From Akebia trifoliata (lineage: Eukaryota; Streptophyta; Magnoliopsida; Ranunculales; Lardizabalaceae): a stretch of DNA of 64,000 nt. Both the position numbers and the translations under genes were made by a program. A model generated the notes under the pieces. The model was not told the origin of the DNA. It was given only the letters and a program-made list of their open reading frames with translations, and did not search any database. Every line of letters starts with the position of its first letter. The first letter of the stretch is position 1. Shown piece by piece: positions 35,870 through 48,049 of the stretch. The stretch is from the NCBI GenBank assembly GCA_017979445.1, contig CM030718.1, positions 27,399,021 to 27,463,020 of the forward strand, written 5' to 3'.

Positions 35870-36050
35870 AAAGATTTCAAATCTTACTAAGAGTCATTTA
35901 GCTCAAATAGATTATCAAATTAGTAATCCAACACCATAACCCTCTAGGTTTCATTGCAAAAATAATTTTTTTGGATTTGATCCAGGGTTTTGAAAATGAA
36001 CAGTTATTAAGCTATCAAATTTAAAATTAAAATTTATTAGAAAGGCTAGA
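35870..36050. repeat. Dispersed repeat X, copy 1
   Basis: It shares, in order, TCTTACTAAGAGTCATTTAG, ATTATCAAATTAGTAATCCAAC, ACCCTCTAGGTTTCAT and GATCCAGGGTTTTGAAAATG with segments at 39945-40160 and 41390-41560. The family is unknown to me and no terminal repeats could be placed. Confidence 0.6.
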
Positions 36051-37011
36051 CTTACTCTTAATTTTCTCTCAATCCCTTTTTCTTATATTATTATTGTTAA
36101 AGTTTACAAACTTATGGTTGGAATTATAAAAACATCTTTAATGGTTTCCTCTTCCACATCCTAAAAAAATAGAGAAGAAATACTATATGAAGAAGTTAAA
36201 AAGATGAGAGAGAGGGTTTCAAAAATCAATGATTTTTCTATATGAATGAATCATCTAATCCTGATGTAAGATGCCAAAACCACCATATTTGCGCTTATAT
36301 GCATTAAAGGAGCATAGACGAATCGACTCAAGTTTAAGAACTATGCTTCTTATTCTCAAAAAATCAGAACCCATTAATTCCAAGTTCCACTGTACATGAG
36401 TAAGAGTATTGATAGAAATATGCCAATAATTCCTGACCTAAATTCAAAAGTGTGAAATAACAATAGACATATTATTCGAATAAACATGTGGCATGATGAA
36501 TAGACAAATTGTGACATTACATGTGGTCACACTCTAAAATAGACTATACAAAAAAATATGACGTTCTCAATTTGATACGGACAGGACAACATACGATACA
36601 GTCAATTTTTTTTTTTTTAAAACTATATAAAAATGAATAATAAAAAAATTATTAAAAAAGGATTAAGTATTTTAATATTTACAAAAAAAAAAATAATAAT
36701 AATAATTAACAAAAATGAATTAAATCATTAGACAGTCTAACATTTTAGTAACTCGTTGGATTGTCCAGCATTTTAATATATTAAAATACATTGCTTTGTC
36801 AAAAATGCCCTCTAAATGATTAAAACATTGGATTGTCCAGCGTTTTAATAGCTTGCTTTAATACCTTCATCAATTTAGTTTTTGAATAAAATCTCAAGCC
36901 TCTGAAATAAATAAATAAATAAATAACTTGATCATTGGAGTAGAATCGTAAAATGATCGGAATTGAAGTTGGACCATTGCATATTATTATTATTATTATA
37001 TTTACAAAAAT

Positions 37012-39617
37012 TTACACTTGAAGGTTACCATCATAATTTTCTCCTATTTGTTTTTGTAATTCCACATTTTTTTGTTCCAAAGATTCATCGTTCCCTTCAG
37101 CATCAAAGCTAGCATGAACACTATACAACAAGTAAACCAACACTATCATAGCCGAAAAAAATCCGAACCGTACATACGATGCCCCATCAAGAGATCCCAA
37201 CAAGAAAACGTTGAGGAAGATTGAAATGGACGGTATCCATGGCATGAGTGGGACACCCCATAAGATTTGTTCTTGATGAGCTTGTGGTACGGACACTTGG
37301 AATATTTGTAGAAGTAAAACCGCCATTATCGTACAAGCACCAAGAATCAACATTTTGGGTTTTCCAGGTGGGCCCAATTGCCAGATCAAAGTGAAGATGA
37401 TGGATGTGAGGGAGAACGATACGAGGAATGATAGTGTGGGCCATGGGTTTGTTCTTCCAATGGACACGTAACGTCTGTAGATAACGGCGTTTGCTACCAT
37501 GTAGAAGACGAAGAGAGTACCAATTGATACTAAGTTGAGGAGGACGTCAAGGTCCGTGAAGAGGGCTATTGCCGCCGTGAACACTCCTGAAAGGAAAACA
37601 TGTGTTATATGCGCATGTTAGCATACAAGTTGACAAACTCTCATTATATGCGCATTTTAGCATAAATTAAAAGTTCCATTGACGCTGGACACCTGATGTC
37701 CGACGAACAATAACTAAAGTAAAGAGTTGTTGTTTTTTGACTTTTGATTTATAAGTCCGTATTCTGTACTCACGAGTATTACTTATGGTGTACATGTTTT
37801 CATGATTGATAGGGCCCACACATAATCTATGGTGTGGGCCATCCCGCCAAAAATAAAAATAAACCTGATTGGTGATTTTTATCCAGTGGTGCACTGTTTT
37901 CTTAATCCACAGAATTATGATTAGTAGGTCCACCTAAAGGTTGGACTAAACTTGGGGTACGTGGCAAGCAAAGGAGACTGTAGTAATATAACATCAACAC
38001 TTGCAGTCTCATATAACTTACCAAGGAAAGCAGAAGCATTAACAGGTGTAGAGGTGTTGGGGTGGATTTTGGCAAACCAAGAAGGAACGACGTTGGACCG
38101 TCCAATGACACAGAGGTATCGAGCCTGGCCCAACATCGACACCAACAGCGAAGTCAAGATCCCAAAACTGGCCCCCACACCAATCAAGTTTGACATCCAT
38201 CCCCAACCGTCCAATCCCTTAAATGCGGCTGAAAATGTCGCTTCCGTATCAATCTGTGTGTTCATGATAAGATAGCAAAGTGCATTAAGGAATTAAGACA
38301 GTTGCGAGGATAATATGGTAATTTTAACCAATCTTAGTCTTCTAGACTTTTTTTTTTTTTTTTTTTTCTGTAACGGCTCGGAAGACTTACAGCATCGTAG
38401 GGGACGAGTTTCGACATTGAAGCGGCCATTAAACAGTAGAGAACCGTTACGATAAGAACTGAACCCAAAACACCGATTGGGATGTCTCGTATAGGATTTC
38501 GAACTTCTTCCGCCATTGTTGAAACAGCGTCGTATCCTATATAACTTAGATAAACCATGGCTGCCCCATTAAAAACCCCTGAAACTCCATAAGGGGTGAA
38601 ACCATTTGGTTTCTTTGGATCAGATGGTTCTGTGAAATTCTTCCAATCTCCTCTCCAAAACCCAATCAGAATTATAAAAAATATCAAAAGTATGTGAATT
38701 ACTGTTAAAACCATGTTCAACAAAGAGCTCTCCTTCGTGCTGTAGAACCAAAAGAAAAAAAAAATTAAGATCGTAAACAGAGCAACAGATGTGGGTTCGC
38801 AAGATTAGACCTAAAAAAATCGTTTAGAGAGAAAATTAGCAAAAACCCAAAACAAAACAAACCCCTTTGAAACAGAGCTCTAGTTGGTAACAAAAAAAAT
38901 GCGATTTTTTATTTTTATTTTTATTTTTATCACCTGTAACAGATACAGAGAGAAATAACCAAAACGACACCAACAGCTACGAAATCGATCTCATTGAATC
39001 CTTCTGGAAGCCCTGAAACCGTTATTCTCCATTTCTCTGTCGCAGAAACTCCAATCGCGGTTCCAAAATAAGCCGTAAAACTTCTCGCAACAGCAGCATT
39101 AGAAAGGACATACTCCATTACGAGATTCGCTCCAGTTAAAAATGCAGCAAATTCACCTTCAAATGAACAAAATTAGGGTTCAAAAACTCAACTTTTTTTC
39201 AGTAAAATTTCAAGAAAAGATGCTAGAATGCGTACCAAAGGTGACTCTAAGGTAACTAAAAGCACCGCCCGCGACAGGCATGTCGATGGCGAATTCAGTG
39301 TAGCAGAAAGCAGAGAGGAGTGCGCAGAGTCCTGAAATGGCGTAAGATAGCACGACGGCTGGACCGGCATAGAGACGACTAGCTCGACCTGTGGTGACGA
39401 AGACGCCAGCACCAACCATACCCCCTACGCCTAAACCGATTAGGTCGAACCATCTTAAGTTCTTCTGCATGTATGAACCGGACCGGGCTCGAACCCAGTT
39501 AGTCTCCTCGAACATTGTGGAAACCGAACCAGCCCTTCGAGCCACTCGCTTTGGAATGTCAACTAGTGCTTTAGCGTAAGCTTTGAAGCTTGAGAAAGAC
39601 GAGCCGTGGCTATCCAT
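37012..39617 (-). CDS. Cationic amino acid transporter, CAT family (586 aa, 5 exons)
   Basis: Exons are complement(39236-39617), complement(38934-39156), complement(38391-38739), complement(38022-38253) and complement(37012-37586). All introns are GT-AG and the phases close to 586 residues. This is the usual length of plant CAT proteins, which have 14 predicted membrane helices and belong to the APC superfamily. The first helix region, WFDLIGLGVGGMVGAGVFVT, is the conserved CAT/APC substrate-binding helix. VYLSYIGYDAVSTMAEEVRN and MLGQARYLCVIGRSNVVPSW are further signature segments. The sequence looks closest to the Arabidopsis CAT6/CAT7 branch (from memory). It would import or redistribute basic and neutral amino acids at the plasma membrane or an internal membrane; location is not evident. 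The C-terminal tail (ESLEQKNVELQKQ) is short and acidic. Helix residues appear intact, so it is probably functional. Confidence 0.95.
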
Positions 39618-39944
39618 CTCTCTCTCTCAGTCTCTCTTTCTCTCTCAAAGTCTAAAACAAAGACATTTAAAGAGAGATTTGTAAGGCACCACGAGGATTT
39701 CATGAGTGGATGAGGGTGAAGTAAAGAGACTTCTCTTCTCTAATCTCAAACGGTGTTCGATTCTATCTATCAAACAAATGGTTGAGATCAGTGGAAAAAA
39801 AGATCCTAGAGATTATTTCTTTATTTTAAGGAATTAGAATTTCTAGGAGTATGGTCCCATGTCAAACCGTTCGTTTCATGAAGAGTCAAATACAATTAGG
39901 GTTTGGACCAAATAGTTAAAGAAAAACTCTTTCCTTACTAAGTT

Positions 39945-40160
39945 AGTAAGATTTTAAGGCTTAAATGGATTGCCACATTATCAATCCAACACCAAAACCC
40001 TCTATATTTCATGAAAAAACTTAGATTGAAGAAAAACTATTCTTCTGGGCTTGATCTTAAGTCTTGAAAATGGACGGCTACTCAACTTCCACCTAACTCC
40101 TAAAATTAAAATCGCAACATAGACTTTTTTTTCCTCTACAACTCAAAAGCATCTTATCAT
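39945..40160. repeat. Dispersed repeat X, copy 2
   Basis: AGATTTTAAGGCTTAAATGG, ATCAATCCAACACCAAAACC, CTATATTTCATG and TCTTGAAAATGGACGGCTAC appear in the same order as at 35870-36050 and 41390-41560. Confidence 0.6.
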
Positions 40161-40297
40161 GTTTTTCGATGACACAAGTTAAGCCGAAGGACCCTTAGTA
40201 TGAAATCCTTACTAGCATTGTAAGGCTAGTAAAACTCATAATTAAATGAAGAGAGATTTACTTGGCAAAGCTATTTGTTACATTTTTATTACAAGTG

Positions 40298-40447
40298 TTT
40301 TGTTAACATGTGCCCTAAGGGTAATTCTAGTAAAATAAAATAAAAAAATCTTTTAGTGTCAATTTTTTTTAATTATAGGAAATTTAATTTTCGAAGTGTA
40401 TTTAATGCAAGTAAACGTGTGCCCTTAGGGCACATGTAAACAAGACT
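40298..40447. mobile_element. MITE-like element (GTTAACACGTGCCCT family), copy 2
   Basis: The ends are TTTTGTTAACATGTGCCCTA and AGGGCACATGTAAACAAGA, close inverted repeats. The middle has AAGTGTATTTAATGCAAG. It is the best-preserved copy of three. Confidence 0.75.
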
Positions 40448-40619
40448 CTTATTACAAAAACTCACTTGAAATTCTACCTTTACTTAACAAATCTTAGAGT
40501 GGGACTCACATCATCTTTTTAAAAGATTATGTACATACAGGGCGGCATTTGGAGGCCCTAAAGAGAACTAAGCATTGTGCCAACCATTTTTTTTAATGTA
40601 TGGATTAGAAATTTCAAAA

Positions 40620-40820
40620 TGGACTGATTTTTTATAAGGATGATCTTCTCATTGGACAATTCATGATTATTCAACTTGTAAATTAAGGTTAGAAGTTTCG
40701 AAATGAGCTAATTTTTGGTGAGGATGAGGATGATCTCTTCACCATAAAAATCATCCTCACAAAAAATTAGCACACTCTAAAACTTCTAACCCCTATTTTG
40801 AAAAATGTTTGACTCTCTTT
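40620..40820. repeat. Foldback repeat with GATGATCTTCTC / GATGATCTCTTCACC arms
   Basis: GGTTAGAAGTTTCGAAATGAG, ATTTTTGGTGAGGATGA and their inverted counterparts CATCCTCACAAAAAATTAG, AAACTTCTAACCCC form a foldback around 40681-40790. It is partly duplicated at 40610-40650. Confidence 0.55.
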
Positions 40821-40839
40821 AGAACCTCCGAACACTTCC

Positions 40840-40842
<3 letters not shown>

Positions 40843-40871
<29 letters not shown>
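40843..40871. repeat. (TA)n microsatellite
   Basis: About 14 TA units follow CCCACA. Confidence 0.85.
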
Positions 40872-40873
<2 letters not shown>

Positions 40874-41389
40874 GACCTCAGTTTTTTAAATCAAATATCA
40901 TTTATATCCTCATTCTCATATCAAAATCCATTCTCTCCCAAAATCATTGATCAAACCAAATTTTTTTTTTTTATTATATAGTTTTGAATATGAGTTTACT
41001 AGGAAATTAGGAGTGTTATGATATATATATTTTTTTGAAAAGTAAGAGGGGGGGGGGTGTTAAGGCAGATCCCATGCCAGAATACATAGATAAGAAAAAA
41101 AAGAGTTCTAATCAATCTCACATAGTGTTACCGTGTTGGATTGTCAATATGACCATTTTGCCCTAACAATAATTTTGAGGGAGAGAATCAATGTTTAAGA
41201 GGAGAGAGGTTAAACTATGTATTTGATTTTAAGTAGGGAGGATATCATTGGTATCTAACATTTTAAAATGACAAAGGTCACACTCTAATGTTTATTGAGT
41301 AATAAACTTGATAAAACAAATAGGTTTGTCCCATTAATCTCTCATTAAATAAAGAGAAAAACACTTTCCACCGTAAAATTTTAAATTTT

Positions 41390-41560
41390 ACAAAGGGTCA
41401 TTGAAGTCAAATGGATTACCAAATTGGCAATGCAACACGACATCTCTCTAGATTTCATGGAAAACTTATATCTAAAAATATAAAAATAAAAAATAATTTT
41501 TTTGAGCTATACCTAAGGTAAAGGACAACTATTGAACTCCCAGAATTCTCAAATTTAAAA
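41390..41560. repeat. Dispersed repeat X, copy 3
   Basis: AAGGGTCATTGAAGTCAAAT, GATTACCAAATTGGCAATGC and CTCTCTAGATTTCATGG are shared in order with 35870-36050 and 39945-40160. CTTATTAAGATTAGAAATC-like sequence follows at 41670-41715, as in copy 2 near 40195-40230. Confidence 0.55.
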
Positions 41561-42119
41561 TTTAAAAAAAAAATTAAGTTTTTTTTTTCAAAATTCATAG
41601 AATTTTCCCTTCTACATCTTTGTGGCATTGGATCATGTTTTTAAATGCCACAAGGTGAGCTCAACGACCCTTATTAAGATTAGAAATCTTATTGAGTTAG
41701 TAAGACTAGTCTTACTCAAATAAAGAAGCATTGAAATCAAACATTTAATAATATGGGAGTGGAAAACATATGGAATTCTATGACCCAAAGGAATATTTTT
41801 TTCCCCTTTTAATTTTTAGCTAATTAAATGATCCATAAGTATATACTCTATCAATTTCTTAATTATCTTTGATGACTTGATCCCAAGATTATTTGTTTTA
41901 AAAAAACTTTTAGAGACCACACGATTACCCATGAAAAATGGATGGGAAAGATTTCTCTAGAAAAACATGATTTTAGATGTATGTTTATACTCTATACAAA
42001 ATTTTCAAGAATTCAATTTCGCAACCAAAGCAATTTTCCCATCCTACATCCTTGTAAACATATTTTCCCACCTAATGTTATTCTCTCACGATTATCCCAT
42101 CACAATACTAATAACCTCC

Positions 42120-42230
42120 CCTCCCCCCGCGACATACGCACTCCCATCACAGAACTGTAGATCATTTGCCTCGGGATACACAAGAAAAGATTTATGATTC
42201 TGTGATGGGGGCATCAGATTATCACGACTC
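42120..42230. mobile_element. Hairpin MITE (AGTCGTGATAA family)
   Basis: The arms CCCATCACAGAACTGTAGATC and AGATTTATGATTCTGTGATGGGG pair, with the loop CCTCGGGATACACAAG. The right end is AGATTATCACGACTC. Confidence 0.75.
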
Positions 42231-42233
42231 TTT

Positions 42234-42235
<2 letters not shown>

Positions 42236-42275
<40 letters not shown>
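42236..42275. repeat. (AT)n microsatellite
   Basis: A 40-bp uninterrupted AT run lies directly right of the hairpin element at 42120-42230. Confidence 0.95.
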
Positions 42276-42278
<3 letters not shown>

Positions 42279-43285
42279 AAAAATGGTGGTATTCATTTTT
42301 TCATGGAATTCAATTTCTCGTAAGTATTTTTTTTTTTTTTTTCAAATAATTCATATTTCTTATAATGGGTTCCGTACAAACCATAAGGGCCCTTAGTGAA
42401 TCTTACCCAATGTATGTGTGTGCCCTTAGGGGAGGAGACAAATGGAGGGGAAGAAAAGTGAATGTCTGAGAAAGGAAAACGACATGAAAATCATATCATA
42501 TCCCTTAAGTGGTGGATCTAGTCCGACACTCTATTCTATTATTTTCACAATCATATTAGTCCAACTTGAAAGGTTCATCCATTTTTTCAAGAATTTGATT
42601 TTCCACAAAAATAGTTTTCCACCCTTAGAGAGAAAATGATTTTCCCACCTAATGTTATTCTCTCATGATCATCCCCATCCTCGAGAACTAAAGATCAACT
42701 ATTATATATATTTTTTATATTTTCTCACCATCGAATTAATCTTCTCGTGATCATTTTCTTAAGGAATTAGTTCATATTTCTTTGAATGAATACCCGACAA
42801 ATCACATAGATTTGTCGTAAATCTCATCTAAAGTATGTGTGTGATTCATTTTTTTATTTTTTGGGACAGAAAAAGGGAGGGGAATGAAAATGAATGCTAG
42901 AGCAACGATAACGACACGAATATCATCATATCATATCCCTTAATTGGTGGATCTAGTCCGACCCTTTACAACTATACATTTATTATTTTTTCCAATCATA
43001 TTAATCCCACTCGAAAGGTTTCCTATATATATTTGAATATTGAGGTATATATATATTTTTTGATTATCAATCCTGTTTTAATTAAATTTAATTTCTAGTG
43101 ATAAGTTATTCTCAATTATAATATATAATAGAAATATTTACTTGTTTTTATTGCTAATGGAAAAAATAAGTTCTTCAAATTATTGATATATAACAACTAG
43201 TTGCAACTTATAATCGGTTTATGGTGCAACTTATTTAATACCTGATAATTGAATTAATTCATTAACCACACTTCACAAATATTTA

Positions 43286-43701
43286 TGATAAATTTGGGGG
43301 TCGAACTCAAAATCAATTGGTAATGAATAGAGAGGTCCGGGAGCTTATAAGAAGAGAGACAAGGCAATGAATGACCGATGTGGGACTAAACTCAATACAC
43401 CCCGCTCGTGGAAATATGAATTGGGTGATGTGGAGGAAATAAAAACTTGCTTTGATACCATGATAAATTTAGAGGGTCAAACTCAAAATCAATTGACAAT
43501 GAGTGAAGAGACCCAAGATCTCATAAGGAGAGAGACAAGGCAAATTGTGTCCAATGTGAAATTAAACTCAACAAATATTATCTGATATCATGAAAATTTG
43601 GAGGGTCCAATGCAAAACCAATTGACAATGAGTGAAGATGTCCAGGAGTTAATAAGGAAAGGACAAGGCAATAAGTGTCCGATGTGGGACTAAACTCAAC
43701 A
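43286..43701 (-). mobile_element. TRIM-type LTR retroelement with three tandem LTR-like copies
   Basis: On the minus strand, LTR-like units start TGTTGAGTTTAGTCCCACAT (43701), TGTTGAGTTTAATTTCACAT (about 43573) and TGTATTGAGTTTAGTCCCAC (about 43399). Each runs about 112 bp to a TTTATCA-like end. Between the second and third unit lie a primer-binding-site match TGGTATCAAAGC (complement of 43450-43461; initiator-tRNA-Met type, one mismatch) and a purine tract GAGCGGGG just before the next LTR. That is the layout LTR-PBS-short interior-PPT-LTR of a TRIM, with an extra LTR from recombination. It has no coding capacity. Confidence 0.8.
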
Positions 43702-44144
43702 TTTGTAATCTATGTGATTCAATATCCAAGATAATAATGCCAAAATTTGTGGATCTTTTTTTTATAAAACAAAGGTTAGTTCTATGCAACTTGGCTTGCT
43801 TGATCTGAATTCAACTTGGGGTTCGCCACTCTAAAATGAACTCTATTCATAGTAGTACGAAAAGATACTTGTTTATTGATTTGCTTAGGTTCGTTAGTTT
43901 GAACTTACGTACAAATCAAATGATACATTTAATCTACTTGGTCAGAGGGCATTTAGATATGACATGAGCATGTTAGAAGAAGAAGAAAAGCACAAATCGA
44001 AACATTTTTCTCTTATTTGACGTAGGTATTTAGATTATAGATAGAAACTTATGATGGAGATAGGTTTTGGGATTTTTTTCAAAGAGTTTGCGGAGTTTCT
44101 ATAATAATTCATTTCAAGAATTTTGATAAATTGACACTTTTTTT

Positions 44145-44270
44145 TGTACTCTCTCTGACCTGACAATTCACAGAATCATAAATCTTTGTCCTTATGTATC
44201 CCAAAGCAATGGATCTACGATTATGTGAAAAAAACGTACAAAGAACGTCAGATTATCATGATTCTTCATT
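44145..44270. mobile_element. Hairpin MITE (AGTCGTGATAA family)
   Basis: ATTCACAGAATCATAAATC and GGATCTACGATTATGTGA arms surround CTTATGTATCCC. The right end is GTCAGATTATCATGATTC. Confidence 0.65.
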
Positions 44271-44744
44271 AAAATCATTTTTTAATGAATTTTTTTTTTC
44301 TTTTTTCAGAAATTTGAAAAAATAATAATAATAATAATTTAACATTCATAAGAACCGGTGGTTCAGAAGTGGACTAATTTTATAACAAATCCGGTTGGAC
44401 CTGATAGGACCAATGGTTGGGTCCGGTTTTAAAAACACCTATCTAACGAATTGATGAAGACATGCCACGTCAATGTCACCGTTTCAACTGAAATTTTAAC
44501 AGGTGTGGCCAGATGTTAGTTGAGTAATGTCAAACGTAAACGTGGCGAAAGTTCATTGGTAAAGAAAATGACGTGTCTAGTCATCTTTGAACGTGACGTT
44601 GACGTGACATAAACTTAGAAAGTGTCGCTGTGAGGATAAGAACGGAATTAGTGCAAAAGACAAAAAGCCAAAGACACGTAACTCTTATTTTATTTTTTAT
44701 AGAACTTTGTTTAACTAAATAAAGGCATTTGATGATCCAATAAG

Positions 44745-44960
44745 ATCCTGTTTGGATGGACATAGAAAAGTAACTTTTTTATGAAAGTTATTAAAAGAAA
44801 AAGTAAAAAAGCACATTTAAATTCATTTTTAGAAAATTACTTTAAAAAAATAAAAATCTTATTTTTTTTAAAAAGTAAACGATAATTACTTTCTATTTTG
44901 TAAAAATTACTTTATCATCCCAAAACTACTTTCTAATTTTTTTTAATCAAAATAAGCTTT
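44745..44960. mobile_element. MITE-like element with GTTTGG ends, copy 3
   Basis: It starts GATCCTGTTTGGATGGACAT, with interior AAAGTAACTTTTTTATGAAA, TTTAAATTCATTTTTAGAAA and ACTACTTTCTAATTTTTTTT matching 2110-2282 in inverted or direct form. The right end AATCAAAATAAGCTT is decayed. Confidence 0.5.
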
Positions 44961-45138
44961 AAATAAGTAAATTTTGTTTTCGGAATTAATTTTTTTTTAT
45001 TTAAATCTTTTCTAGAATTGTTTTATTATAAAATAAGCAACATATGAAATGAGATTTTGTCACTATAGCATCTATTCATTTCTAATATGATTTTATAATA
45101 AAATCACTTACGACGAGAATTCATGATATTATAATAAG

Positions 45139-45285
45139 GTTTTGTTAAAATGTGCACTAAGGGCACACGTTAAATTACATTAAGTATAGAATTTGATTTT
45201 TGTATTGAAAATGCCGTTTAAAAAATCTCTTTTTTTTTTAATTATATCAAACAGATGCTTATTCCCAAGATGCATTTATTGTAGT
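45139..45285. mobile_element. MITE-like element (GTTAACACGTGCCCT family), copy 3, right end lost
   Basis: It has GGTTTTGTTAAAATGTGCAC, GGGCACACGTTAA and, further right, TTCCCAAGATGCATTTATTG as in copy 1. A possible SINE A box (TTAGCTTAGTTGGTAAAGAC) follows at about 45296. Confidence 0.55.
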
Positions 45286-45365
45286 AGTTGCCAGTTAGCT
45301 TAGTTGGTAAAGACTCTTAATGATGATACCATAGACTTTCCAATCTATTAAAATATACACATATA

Positions 45366-45738
45366 GGGAATGCTAACGTCCCCCTAACGTCTCCATGAGG
45401 TCATGGGGACATTAGCATTCTCCACAATTTTATTTTTTTAATAATATTCTTCTTCATTTTTATCTTTTAGTAAAAAAGATTAGGGTATGCTAGTCTTTTA
45501 TATAATAAATACATTTATTATACTCTTAATAAATACATTTATTATAAAAAAAAAAGATATTTAAATCAAAAGACTAAAATACCTTTAATATTTATTATAT
45601 AAACAAGACTTTATTATGTAAAAGATCAATATATCCTTTTTTATTTATTTATTAAAAGACGAAATCGGGAGGGGTATCATTGGAAAGTAAATTTGGTAGA
45701 CAATGCTAATGTCCTCATGAGATCTTGATAGCATTCCC
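45366..45738. mobile_element. MITE-like element (GGAATGCTAACGTC family), copy 2
   Basis: The left end GGGAATGCTAACGTCCCC and the right end CTTGATAGCATTCCC are inverted. TCATGGGGACATTAGCATTC just inside the left end pairs with GACAATGCTAATGTCCTCATGA near the right end. The interior is A/T-rich and similar to 33250-33632. Confidence 0.7.
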
Positions 45739-46762
45739 TTAAATATTATATTTTAATTATTATTTTTTTTTTAATTTGTCAAAATAAATAAATAATACTT
45801 TTTTATTTTATATGATTTTAACAAATAAATCAATATTTGAAGAGATTGGAGATGAGAAAATTTTGAAAAAAAGATGGAAGATAAGGACCTTTTGATTGCA
45901 TTTTGTATTTTTATAGGACCATAGTCACGAATACATCATTAATTTGAAAAAGAGGGTTTGATATTGAATAATCATAAGAAAATAAAGGGTAGGAGACATC
46001 TACACAATCTTTTTCAAATAATTATAAAGATCTTAAAAATAAGTGTGAAAAAGACTCAACACTGAACCCCCCCCATGCATTGATCATGGACAACATACTT
46101 CCCTTACATCGATCTTTCTTTGTATAACCTAAATACCCTCATTTACCATCTCTAGACAAAATTCTTTTAATGAAAGTAAAATAATTGATTTTTATTTTTA
46201 AATAATATTTTTAATTTTATAAATTCATTTTGATTGATTTTTGGGAAAAATCAAACAAGAATGGCAATTTTACCCCACCCTGACTCCTCTTTGTAGGGTT
46301 AGATTTTCACACTTTTAAATGGTTTCAGAAAGATTTTGGTATTAAAAATGAAAACCCAATTTAATTTCGGGGTGAGAATGGTTTTGATATACCATATCCC
46401 GTTAACCCACCCTGATATATTACACCCCATTTTCTTAAATGATTTAGCCCCCCCTCCCCCGGAAATAATAATAATAATAAATAAAAATTAAAGACTAAAG
46501 CACTCCGTTCAAACATTATAGAGGTTTTGTTCAAATTATTTTCTCAACATTCCAAAACATTTTAACAATCTTTCAAACAATTTCGGTTGTTGTTCATAAT
46601 TTTGATTAAGTTCATATTAATCTGAAACCCACAAAATAGAAATCTAAGAAAAAAAAAAGAATTAGAAAGAGCTTCTATTGGCACTCCATCTTTTACTTGT
46701 TGACGAGTTATTTTTTTTTCAAAGATGGACTGGAATAGGTCAAAAAAATTAAATCCGAAAAT

Positions 46763-47006
46763 GGGCGGATTTAGAGTGGGGGCTCTTTCCCCGACAAGAG
46801 TTTTCAAATTCTATAGATTAATGTGCTATTACGACAGATTTTATCGATAGATAAAGAAATTTGTCATTATTGTCCCCACAAAATTTTTTTTTCCACTGTT
46901 AGTTATCCCTACAACTATTTTTTTTCACTCTTAATTGTCCCCACAATTTTTTTTTTTTTCTACTCTTGGTCGCCCCTACATGAGCAAAATCCCGGCTCCG
47001 CCCTTG
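46763..47006. mobile_element. hAT-type MITE (GGGCGGATTTA / AGCTCCGCCC family), copy 3
   Basis: It begins GGGCGGATTTAGAGTGGGGG and ends AAAATCCCGGCTCCGCCCTTG. The CCACTGTTAGTTATCCC module is repeated two to three times, expanding the element relative to 26355-26540. The target duplication has decayed. Confidence 0.75.
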
Positions 47007-47816
47007 GATTTGAGTTAGGTTCGAGGTGAATAATGATAATCAGGCTAAGGTCAAATTCAGCTAAAACCGGCCCAAACCCGTCACTCGATCTCATCCCTAA
47101 AATCAAATAGTATTCAATTTGGCAACATTTTTTTTAATTAATCTATATCTGAAGAAGACCTAATGACAACACCATCAAATTGTTTTTATTAGTTGAAGTC
47201 CATTCAAGTTAGATTTCCAATGTGACAATTATTATTATTTTTAAGCTCATGTGACATATCTTTTACACCCACCAAGCCATTTTGTCATTATTTACATATT
47301 AGACCCATTAAAATAAATCTAGGCTTGAAACAACACAAAACTAATATTTTGTTCACTTTGACCAGATATGTTGACTAATTACATTCTTGATTACAGGTTC
47401 ACAGCTACTAATTAGGTCTCAATATAGAAATAAATATTTATATCTTTTATATTAGATATAGGTCTCACTGTCTCGGTCAAACGACAAAGAAGACTAGATT
47501 TTCTCAAAATTGATGATTTTTTTATTTTTTATTTTTTATTTTCAAATTTTTATATAAATAATAAATAGATTTACTTTATAAATTGAAATAAAATAGTTCT
47601 AGTGAGGTAATATTAACAGACCACTCCACGTTCAAGATACTCCTTGACGTGGTTCTTCTCTAAATGATTAATTGAAAATAACATTAACACCCTCATCTTT
47701 TAAACACCAAGAACAAGATACCATTTTAGAAAGTGTCAAGTGATGGATATTTGGGTTTAAAAAAAAAAAAAATCAAGGTTTGATTTTACAATGACTAATG
47801 ATAAATTGACTCGTAA

Positions 47817-48048
47817 ACATGGTTTTAAAACTTAGTTTCACGTCTCGTCTCATCCATGCCAGATATCGAGTTGTCTCAGACGAGTTTTTCGATATGTTTG
47901 AGATTTCTCATTCTAAAATTTGAAAAATGAATATGGGATCTTAGATCTCATTCAAAAAATTGTCTTGTCTATTTGTCTGTCTTGTTCATGCTGATATCGA
48001 GACAATTTAGGTGATACGTTTTGATCTCGGACGAGTTTTGAAACTATG
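47817..48048. mobile_element. MITE (CATGGTTTCAAAACTCG family), copy 3
   Basis: The ends are ACATGGTTTTAAAACTTAGT and GACGAGTTTTGAAACTATG. Repeated GAGAC, TCTCGTCT and GATATCGAG words lie in between, as in copies 1 and 2. Confidence 0.7.
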
Positions 48049-48049
48049 C

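Larger units (their letters stand above)
31240..37010. other. Intergenic AT-rich region, no gene seen
   Basis: This is 5.8 kb between the nitrilase 3' end and the transporter 3' end. Apart from the repeats listed separately (32389-32540, 33250-33632, 34568-34738, 35870-36050) it holds (TA)n tracts at about 32141-32155 and 33228-33252, an AT-rich block at 36600-36720 and no frame resembling a protein. Direct GGATTGTCCAGC(A/G)TTTTAATA copies lie near 36758 and 36831. Confidence 0.55.

Noticed and set aside
37902..38111. Overlapping open frames in other phases of the transporter exons
   Set aside because: They are shadows of the CAT coding exons, which are supported by family similarity and consistent splice phases.
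45290..45345. SINE or tRNA starting TTAGCTTAGTTGGTAAAGAC
   Set aside because: Only an A-box-like motif is visible; no convincing B box follows at the expected distance.
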